In this document: positions 56,025 to 64,000 of the stretch, one piece after another
How the letters are laid out: each line of letters begins with the position of its first letter
Position numbering within the stretch: position 1 is the first letter of the stretch
Source: Diphasiastrum complanatum
Taxonomy: Eukaryota; Streptophyta; Lycopodiopsida; Lycopodiales; Lycopodiaceae
Direction: 5' to 3'
NCBI GenBank assembly: GCA_029204225.1
Contig: CM055100.1
Location: 59,084,975 to 59,148,974 of the forward strand
Length of the DNA: 64,000 nucleotides
Made by a program: the position numbers and the translations under genes
Notes under the pieces: generated by a model
What the model was told of the DNA's origin: nothing
The model's input: only the letters and a program-made list of their open reading frames with translations
Databases searched by the model: none

Positions 56025-57640
56025 GTAAGTTTTTCCATAAGAACTTCATCCCCAGCTTGTTTGGCCTTGGTTCCTAAATTTACATGTACTTTTGTGAAGG
56101 ACCGTCTTCCTTAATTTTTATTAAGCTCTTTGTGTGGATGAGTGGAATTGAAGGATGAGGGTGTTGAACATGTTTTTATTGGAGACCTTCTATTGTTTTC
56201 TGCTCTCATCAGTGTAGGTTTTCCCATTAGAATCATGCTAAGAAGCTACAAGAGAAATCTTTGAAAGCTCTTAAAGAAATAAAAAATGGGGCCCTTAGGT
56301 TATTAGTGGATCCAACACTCGACACAAAAATGTCATAGATGTAAATATGAACCCAAAACAAATAACTGTTTATCTTGTCTTTAACTCGTCCCTACTCAAG
56401 AAAAGTGTTGCTCTTGATGTGGGCATATTTTGAGTATCTAGGAAAGAGAAAAATGTTGCCTCAATGACATCAAAATAGTAGCTTCCATACCAAGGGTTCA
56501 AGGATCCTGCAAAACTTGTGACTATGTGGTAGCTACAAGGGTGTGAGATAGTTTTTGAAGAAGTAGTGTATGAGCGAACACATCCATTGGCTTACATGTA
56601 ACTTTTGTCCTCCAATTGAACCAAATGTCCTACATGATGTTGGTGTTGACTCTGTTGAACTCGTAGGTGAAGAATGATTATTGGAAGATATGGGAAAGGT
56701 TTAGCTGCCAGCATCATTCAAAAAGTAGCATGGGACACTATTGAACTCCTAGTTTGAAGAATGGTATTTGGAAGATATGGAAAAGGTTTAGCATCGAAAA
56801 AGTAACATGATCCTCATCTTCTCCAAAGGCTAACATGGAAAACATCACATCCTCTATTGGTAGCAGATAGTTGTAATGGGTAAGCAGCTAGAGTTAGCAT
56901 TTGCAATATGTAGACAGGCCCACAAGAATTTGAATTGCCACTCAAAAGTGTAGCCAAACATCTTGCAAGACCTTAATCATAGATTATCTTTCTATGCTAT
57001 GTATGGAATGTGTACCAAGTGTAAAATGGGGAGGAATTTGTAAAGCATGTGTTAGAAACATTTATTGAAACATGAATTCACCCATTTAGAATTGTTGAAA
57101 ACTATGCAAATTTGTTCATTTTATCCATTCTATTTATGTGTATGTGTGCGGGATAGTTTTTATAAGACAATTTTTAAGACCTTTGTCGTTGTTTCAGTCC
57201 ATATTTCAACATGGGAATCTATGTTTCAAACATCTAACTCTATCTCTGCTTGTGAATTTTATTCTAAATTCTAATGTTTGAATGTGTGTCTTAAGCACAT
57301 AAAAAAAGAAGAAATTATAAAGCATATTGGGCAAAAGCCCAACATACAAAACACAACATTATGATTAAGATATAAAATGTCAATTTGAACTTTTTCCTTA
57401 ATTGTGTGATAATATCTCTAGCCATTGCTAAAAAGAAAGTCATTGTGGAGAGTGATTAGTGAAGAGTGGAATATGTGGCAAGGCTATTGTGTATCCTTGA
57501 GCCAACAGGTTATAGGATGGGAGCGCTTGTGTTGTTGATTCAACCATTATAGCATTACCATGTTGGAAATAAATACTAGTCCCAATATCTAATGGAAGGT
57601 GATACAAATTATTGCAACTAGTCCTCTAATATGTGCCTCA
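56025..57640. other. Start of E2 intron 2, with a 77-bp duplication
   Basis: Mostly without recognisable features. At 56656-56800 a unit of about 85 bp is repeated once: TTGAACTC.TAG, GAAGAATG, TTGGAAGATATGG, AAAGGTTTAGC and AAAAAGTA.CATG occur in the same order twice. No coding exon of the E2 family is visible. Confidence 0.5.
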
Positions 57641-57649
57641 AGTTGTGGT

Positions 57650-57960
57650 TACCTATCGGCCTAAGAATGTAAGGGTACCCCATATAAGCACTTAATATCC
57701 TGATCAATTTGGTATAAAAATCTGATGCGAATCTGGACGTTTTATCAATGAATAGGGTGTGTTATATTATGTCGGCGAATATCTCTAATACAAAGGCACA
57801 TGCACATTGAGCTATTGTAATAGTGGCTTGAATTGGAACAAAATGAGCTTGCTCGAAAGGCCTGTCTACCACAACTAGTCCTCTGTGAGCAAGAGGTAGT
57901 GTTGCACTAAAGTCCTTGGAAAAATTTGTCCATTGTGCAATGGTGCTATAGGAGTTCTTG
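57650..57960 (-). pseudogene. Gypsy integrase fragment
   Basis: On the - strand the ORF 57762-58085 contains ATLPLAHRGLVVVDRPFEQA and HFVPIQATITIAQ, then FVLEIF: the integrase segment usually reading VVVDRLTK.AHF.P. Downstream text shows DKTSRFASDFYTKL, matching the DRD..F...FW region. Heavily decayed. Confidence 0.7.
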
Positions 57961-58429
57961 TATTCGACCTTTGGAGTATTCAACCCAAAAGGTAGAATAA
58001 TAGAATGGTGCAAATCATTGTTTATACATGTGACAGAAATGGGTATTGTAATGTTCAAAGGACTCATGAAATTCCAAACGACCACTGAGAGAAATGTTGA
58101 AAAATTGATCTTTATTGGAAGTTAGCTAGGAATGCATAGCTTATTGGTGTTAAAGTCTCTTCTTAACAAGGGAGCTTTGTGTGAGGATGAACTTGGACTA
58201 CGAGATGTGGCATAGTGATTCTAAAAATCTGGGCACTGTGAGTAAGCATATGGAGTGGCAAACCAATCTTGCATATTAAAGGTGATGGTTTATACTATAT
58301 AGCAACATGTGGTTGGAGCATTATGTTTGATAGGTCTATATTTGATACCATAGTGGGATTTTTGCTGGAGTTGGAACCAACAAAACTGTTGATTAGTAAG
58401 GCATGCACCTACTCCTGGGCGCCAATGAA

Positions 58430-59155
58430 GTGAGTAGCGATGTTGTAACATTTGGTCGGTGGAGTTGATGGTCTAAGACTTTGTATGCTTGGACCCTCTA
58501 GGGCTGGGGATTGCATGCTCCTTTGTTATGTCATGTATTATCCTAGACATAGCATTGACATTTTTTTTTGCTATTCTAGCAAACATTTAGTTCTCATTTG
58601 AGATCTTTGTGCAAGCTACACTCAATTTTTTCTATCCTTAGTGGTGTTTCCCCAACTAGCTATGCTCTCTATTTACATTTTGATCAAGCAAGAGTGATGA
58701 AATGAAAATTTTCCTTCATTTTTCATGAGGAAGTAGGAAATGCACTTGATTGACTGTGCTCTTTAGTGTTAGCTTCCATTATAATTGAGTTTGCCTTCAT
58801 CTCCAAAGAAGTGATAGAAACTAATATTTTTGTTCTTTATACAAATGTATGAAAACTAACATGGACATATGTTTGTGCATGTGACCTGCACCTCCTCTTG
58901 GGTGGTGACAAAGTGAGTAGGGATGTCATAGCATTTGGTCCACACTATTCTTGATGAAGTTGATGGTTTAAGACATTGTAGTTGGACTCCATAGGGTTAG
59001 AGTTTGCTCACCCTCTTTGTCACGTCTAGGATAAAGAAGGGATGTCATAGCATTTGGTCCACACTATTCTTGATGAAGTTGATGGTCCAAGACATTGTAG
59101 TTGGATTCCATAGGGTTAGAGTGTGCTCACCCTCTCTGTCACGTTTAGTATTATC
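58430..59155. repeat. Tandem duplication of about 119 bp with a third copy
   Basis: GGGATGTCATAGCATTTGGT then CCACACTATTCTTGATGAAG and ATGGT..AAGACATTGTAG occur at 58920 and again at 59039, nearly identical. A more diverged version (GCGATGTTGTAACATTTGGT) begins at about 58437. All lie in the spacer of the - strand gypsy remnant. Confidence 0.85.
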
Positions 59156-59599
59156 CTAGACAACATTGACACAGAAATAAGAATTTTTTTGTTGTGTCAA
59201 TTATGGAATTGATCAATGGTGAATGTACAGATTAAAAGACAAACATTATAAATAATGTTTCCACTTTTTTGGGGCATACAAATTGGTAAGAATCTCTTTC
59301 TTTAGTTCTATAGAGGGGAAAGAACATTGGCAAAGTGAACATTAGATTTTTGCAAGTGGGTGGCTACTTTTATCAAGGAATAGGCCTACATGATGTGTGT
59401 TGTTAGGAGGTCGATGTAGGCCAAGAGAAAACAGACTCGACAATCACAATGATTACAAAATACTTGGAACTCAACATTAGAAGTGCTAGAGGATGAGGAA
59501 CTCAATATTAGTAGTGCCAAAAGACTACTAAGGGTATTCACCATAAAGTTGGTGCAATTAAGGGTTGACTCAACATGGATGACATGATTTGCAAGGTAC

Positions 59600-60110
59600 A
59601 ACCAAAAACAGGGATGACATAATATCAATAATTACACTATGACATATCTGCCTAAAAGGGATTTGATGCATTGTCCTTTTGAAAGGTAGGAGGACCAGTC
59701 ATTATTCCAAAAGGCATCACATCTCATACAAAATCGATAAAGTGCTAAATGTTGTCTTGTGGTTGTCTCCGTGATTTATCCCCATTTGATGATAAATAGA
59801 TTGGAGGTTGATCTTGGAGTGAATAGAGGCCTTACCTCGTAGATTAAACATGCAATCAATATGTGGCATAGGGCAACAATTTCCCACAACCATCTTATTG
59901 AGCATTAGATAATCAATTCATAACCTCTCAAGGTTGTCTCTCTTGTCAATTAGTAAATTCGGAAGCTCCAAACAAGAAAATATCAATTTAGCTACTTGTC
60001 CATCCATATGTGGCAGCTCGTACTTGGAAGTTGGAGGGACAATATGTTGCTGTGGAAAGTGAAATTTTACGTCGAAATAGGTTGATGAGGTGAGGCACAT
60101 CCCACAAATG
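59600..60110 (-). pseudogene. Gypsy reverse-transcriptase remnant
   Basis: On the - strand: DNLERL*IDYLMLNKMVV (about 59930-59890), then CPMPHIDCMFNLRGKASIHS and KINLQSIYHQMGINHGD, TTFSTLSILYEM, VMPFGIMTGPPTFQ (about 59680). These are fingers and palm motifs of gypsy RT. Conserved positions are damaged and stops occur; the YxDD box is not recognisable. Confidence 0.75.
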
Positions 60111-60899
60111 GAGGTAATGTACGTGGTTCCTCAAACACATGGTGTGGAAGACTTTGGTGCGGAAGACTTTGATAGGTGCTTGCTGATTTTGTGTACTTGT
60201 GTTGCAAGGTAGAAGAGAGGCCAAAGAAATGGCCATAGAAAATGTGATTGAAAGGAAGCAAGATAATATCTAAGTGGCCCTTTTAATCCAGCCATGTAAT
60301 CAAGCTCTCATGTGATGGTAGGCACGTGAACCAAGTACTTCATGAAAGCTCTCAAAGAGAGGCTCCAAATTACATAGAAAGTTCAAATTAGAAAAATGTA
60401 CAATAACTCCCAAATTTAGCCCTACCTTAGCTATTTATAGTGGTCCTTTGTGCCTCTAATACGAGCTTGGATTCTTATTGGCTATATTGGGCGCACAATT
60501 ATTATTACAAGTCTTGCTATTTACAAATATAATGCGGTTGTTCATGTTTGTATTCTATTCCTATTCTCAATGTAGGAAAGATCCTCCAAGTATCTTCTTT
60601 AGATGGTAGCTTGTTGCAATTGATTAGATATTGTTGTACTCATTTTTGTACGATTCATTTTTGCTACAAAACCCAATTGCGGCCTCTGGTCCTTTGATTG
60701 CTTAGGTTGTAGAACTTGGTCATGATTCAAGTTTTGACTTGTAAATTTAAATTGCTTTTGAATGTCCATTTAAAAACTATAGATCTTCAACTCCCTAATA
60801 GCCTTGTGAAGATGACCAATGAAGAGATTCATGATGCACAATATTGCACGCAACAATATGCTTGTTTGTCTACTTCTTTGGTCTCTTGCATTGATACCT

Positions 60900-61630
60900 G
60901 TTCCTAACATTTTAGGATTGGAACAGGATGGTATCGTTCCTAGGAACAGATTTTTTATTGTACCCCTCCTAAGGTATGGTACTTTTCCTTTTTCGAAATG
61001 GAATGAAACGGTTTCGTACCAGATTTTTTTGGATAATACCTATTTACTATGACTTATGATGGTACGAGGCCTGTTTCTAAGTTTCTAGTCTTGATCCTGT
61101 TCCTAACAGTTCCCAAGTTCATGAGTTAAAAAATTGTTTAGAGTTATATTGAACCTAAGCTCTTAGGACTCCTAACTCATGTTCTTGTTCTTGTGCCTAA
61201 GCTCCTGTTTCTATGCTTGTTCCTGTTCGTATTCTATTCCTATTCTTATTCTTCTAAGTTCTTGTTTTTGTTCCTTTTTTTGTTCCTAAGAGTGACTTCA
61301 ATTTAGGTTTCAACTTAGGAACACGAATAGAATCCTATTCATATTCCTAAGTTTTGTTCCTATTTTTGTTCTTGTTCTTGATTCTAAGAGCATCTTTAAC
61401 TTAGATTTCAACTTAGGAACACGAATAGGAACAAGAACATAAACCCTTTTCTTATGCGCAAAGACATTTTTGAGCCCTCCCAAAATGATCTACTCATTTT
61501 TCTAATTAGATTTACCCACTTCGAAGTTATTTTAATTCTAATTTTTTGTTTTTTTCAAGGAACAGTTCCTACGGTACCTTGGGAACGGTTCCTAGGAATG
61601 GTGTTGCACCATTCCTGGGAACTATGGTCT
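60900..61630. repeat. Degenerate GTTCCTA/GGAAC-rich block
   Basis: The motifs TTCCTAGGAAC, TTGTTCCTATTC, GGAACACGAATAGAA and GGAACGGTTCCTAGGAA recur in both orientations, many as imperfect palindromes, over about 700 bp. Ends around 60900 and 61620 carry the most palindromic motifs. The origin is unknown; a small non-autonomous DNA element is possible. Confidence 0.5.
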
Positions 61631-62047
61631 CTTGTTGACTGAAATTTGTCATCCAATTATTTGGCTTCTTGTTGTTCCACGTGATCTTGTGCTATCGCCT
61701 CATCCAATTAATGAAGTAGAAAGTAATTGGAGTTTACACTTGGTGCATCCATAAGAACAAGACTAGTGACAATGTCCTGTTGAAAATGATTAGCCATATG
61801 TCCATTGGTTTCTCTTGTGAACAGAATGTTTGGTACACTTAATGATGATAGAAAGTAGTGATGATCCAAGTCAAAGAATGTGTCTTCTATATTTGGACAC
61901 ATCCTAGTGATATTTTCATCATCACAATTGTCAGACATGTCAAACATGTCATTATTTTATTGGTATATACTATGTAAATAATATATATTTTATCCCAAGG
62001 ATTGTTCGCATATTGATTATGATATTGTCATATACATGGTAATGTCA

Positions 62048-62240
62048 AATTAACTGATACATGTTAGTACTCGTATTGGTGAAAGTACCGAGGGGCGCGT
62101 GAAGGCTGAGGTAATTTTCTATTAGGGGAGGTTGTTTTGGCGAGGATTTTACTTAATTTTAAAATGTTAAATTAGTTAATTCATGCGAGTACTCCTACTG
62201 GTGAAAGTATTGAGGGGCACGTGAGGGTTGATTTTCTTTT
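62048..62240. repeat. Direct duplication of about 116 bp
   Basis: AAATTA..TAAT.CATG and GAGTACTC.TA.TGGTGAAAG, then GAGGGGC.CGTGA.GG.TGA occur at 62048 and again at 62164 in the same order. There is no coding association. Confidence 0.75.
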
Positions 62241-62559
62241 TTGGCAAAACTTAAAATTAAAGGTCACTAAAAAGAACTTAGTTAAAACAAAACTTCAGAA
62301 CGTGAAAGTTGAAGGTCTTTTCTCTCACACCACCCCAATTTTTTTTTTTAGCAAAAGTATAGATTGACTTCCTTCACAAAAACCGGCATACCTTTTCAAA
62401 TCTTTGCCAAATTGAATGAAATTTTTCCGTTGTTCAACCTGAATGAAAGGGTCTCCATCAAGGTATATCTGAGTATCCCGCAATTTCGATCTCTTATACA
62501 AATTTGAAGCGTATGACAAGAGTATCTGGATCCTTCTTAGGTTGCCGAGCTTTATCTAT

Positions 62560-63180
62560 ACCTTTGTGATGGTGCTAAAGAGTCACTTCCAAAAACTTCT
62601 TAGCTTCGACAACAACATCCTTGGAATCCGTAATACCTCTAACTTGAACGTTAAGAGCGTTCTACTGTCGCAAACGACTCTCGGTAAACGTAGTCAAGAT
62701 AAGTGAAGGTGGAGGTGGAGGTGGAGGTGGAGGAATAGCAGTATTCGAACCTTTAAGTGAGTCTGCCCAAGTTTGGACAGTAGTATGATGTTGCTCCACT
62801 TGACTTTCCAGCCGTTGGATCTTAGCTGAGGTAGTCGTGTGAGAAGGAACTTCGCTTTTGATAACTGCAACTTCTTTCCTATGATCATCAATAGACGTAT
62901 CCAGCTTTTGAAGGTGCGATTTCACAACATGGAACGTAGACTCAAGAGAAACAAGTCTTTCTCGATGGCTGTTAATATATTCTTATGAATGTAGCTGCTC
63001 TGCACGAATGATAGAAATCATAAAGGCTGGAGGCAGAGATCTTGTTCAGGGGTCAACGGAAGGGCTACAATGGAGTCATTCTTGATAAGAATAGGGTTTG
63101 ATGGAGAGATAGGAATTGCCACAGGCATAGGAGGTGGGTCTGAACACTCAAATGAAGTCCAGCAACCTCACTATCTAGAG
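62560..63180 (-). pseudogene. Gag-like remnant with coiled coil and poly-proline
   Basis: On the - strand an open part (62662-62925) reads VKSHLQKLDTSIDDHRKEVA, IQRLESQVEQHHTTVQTW and a run of nine prolines coded by a CCTCCA-type repeat. Heptad-like spacing suggests a coiled coil. A primer-site motif lies upstream at 63509. The layout (primer site, then an N-terminal coiled coil) resembles the start of an LTR-retrotransposon gag, but no capsid motif is seen, so identity is uncertain. Confidence 0.4.
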
Positions 63181-63508
63181 ATCAAATCTAAATTAGGGTT
63201 TTGTCAAAACCACAAAAGATTGACTTCCAAATCTACATCCAAATGCTGAAATTTTGGTTATGCAATCTATTAGCCACCACTAAGGTTGATCCAATGATCC
63301 AAAAATTGGCCAAATCCAGTATGTGAAATAAAAAATCGGAATTGATCAAGTTTATAGACCTATATAGGGTTTTGATCTACAAAAGATCCAATCTACAAAA
63401 GCAAAAAACTCGATTTTGGTGTAGAATCCTCTCTAGCATGCTCTAGCCTTGATATCTTCACCAAATCATTGATAGACCTGATTTCCTCCTTCATAGCCTG
63501 AAACACAA

Positions 63509-63520
63509 GCTTTGATACCA
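63509..63520 (-). promoter_or_regulatory. Primer-binding-site motif, tRNA-Met type
   Basis: On the - strand the sequence is TGGTATCAAAGC, one base from TGGTATCAGAGC. It lies about 330 bp upstream of the gag-like remnant on the same strand. The LTR that should precede it at higher coordinates was not delimited. Confidence 0.55.
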
Positions 63521-63639
63521 TGTGAAGGATTTCAGATCATTAAGATCCAATCCACTTGAAAGATCTTTGGTTAGAAAGAGAAATACGCTACCAATCTCAC
63601 CAATGTAGAAAAATCAGCATCTACACACAAAATGACCAT

Positions 63640-64000
63640 TCACCCCCCTCGTCAAGTTTCACATGGCATTGTAGCATTTTCATTTGATGCTGCTAGTGAA
63701 GGTGCTAATTTCGATGAGGAATAGACCTAGCACTTCCAGTTCATATTCTGCGAGTGCGAGAGGTTGGAGGCCTTTTCGAGGTCGTAGTGTCACACAGAGA
63801 GGTGGTAGAGAATTCTTTACCCAATCGGTGTAGCAATCACACGAGCAGAAGACAACCATTGCTATTAGGCGATGTTTCTACTTGTGTGATCTTCCCTTCC
63901 ATTTGGCCAAGATCCATACTTGGAGGGATATGATTCAGACTGTTTTTTGTATTGGTGCGCCCTGGCAAGGGCCTACCATGGAGCTGCTCATGATCAAGCA
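63640..64000 (+). pseudogene. hAT transposase fragment, cut by window end
   Basis: From 63832 an open frame reads QSHEQKTTIAIRRCFYLCD, then LPFHLAKIHTWRDMIQTVF and GAPWQGPTMELL. This matches the pattern of the DUF659 part of plant hAT transposases (small aromatic FFY stretch, LPFN, then W..M...I...GPGY.GP). An in-frame TAG lies just before. Upstream text to about 63640 reads in broken frames with an Arg/Gly-rich tract. The remainder, including the dimerisation domain, would lie beyond 64000. Confidence 0.6.

Larger units (their letters stand above)
57650..60300 (-). mobile_element. Decayed gypsy element on the - strand
   Basis: RT lies at 59600-60110 and integrase at 57650-57960, the correct order for a - strand element. 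Between them lies a repeated block (58430-59155) without coding content. No LTR was found. The element lies within the presumed intron 2 of the E2 gene, opposite to that gene's orientation. Confidence 0.7.

Overview
This window is plant nuclear DNA from a large, repeat-rich seed-plant genome. The evidence is three plant-type protein-coding loci with GT-AG introns, layers of decayed Ty1-copia and Ty3-gypsy LTR retrotransposons, tRNA-derived SINE copies, and long (CT)n/(GA)n microsatellites. The sequence alone does not identify the species.

Three host loci are supported. (1) A ten-exon + strand gene (coding exons 10991-25535) for a 742-residue Rab-GAP/TBC protein. All splice phases close, the Arg- and Gln-finger motifs are intact, one intron is GC-AG, and a 7.4-kb intron carries a decayed gypsy element. 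(2) A single-exon - strand gene (31899-33734) for a 611-residue LRR receptor-like kinase of the BIR1 type (signal peptide, a few LRRs, one membrane helix, kinase with HRN in place of HRD). (3) The first two coding exons (54600-56024) of a UBC7/13/14-type ubiquitin-conjugating enzyme. The rest was not found in the window, so its second intron is probably longer than 8 kb.

Layout: 1-7810 is a retrotransposon mosaic: a gypsy LTR end with primer-binding site and gag on +, a copia element on -, and an inverted copy of the same LTR. 7811-9240 has no gene. 9240-25535 is the TBC promoter and gene. 25536-31700 holds gypsy reverse-transcriptase and copia integrase remnants and a second SINE copy. 31700-34860 is the BIR1-like gene and its upstream region. 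35078-51080 is a dense mosaic of gypsy and copia fragments, microsatellites and a degenerate satellite-like block. 51090-53940 is AT-rich and empty. 53940-56024 is the E2 promoter and 5' exons. 56025-64000 is repeat-filled: a - strand gypsy remnant, local duplications, a - strand gag-like remnant and, at the right edge, a hAT transposase fragment.

No retrotransposon here looks autonomous. Every pol region carries stops and frameshifts, and three of them have lost the reverse-transcriptase catalytic core. The three host genes act in separate processes (vesicle traffic, immune receptor signalling, ubiquitination) and show no sign of being a functional cluster. I found no CRISPR array, operon or clearly new multi-gene system. 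The most distinctive observations are a SINE inserted in frame with a 15-bp target-site duplication, the GC-AG intron, paired short-spaced zinc knuckles in one gypsy family, a TRIM-like PBS/PPT series, an inverted gypsy pair 14 kb apart, degenerate ~100-bp tandem repeats upstream of two host genes, and an unrecognised 92-residue ORF.
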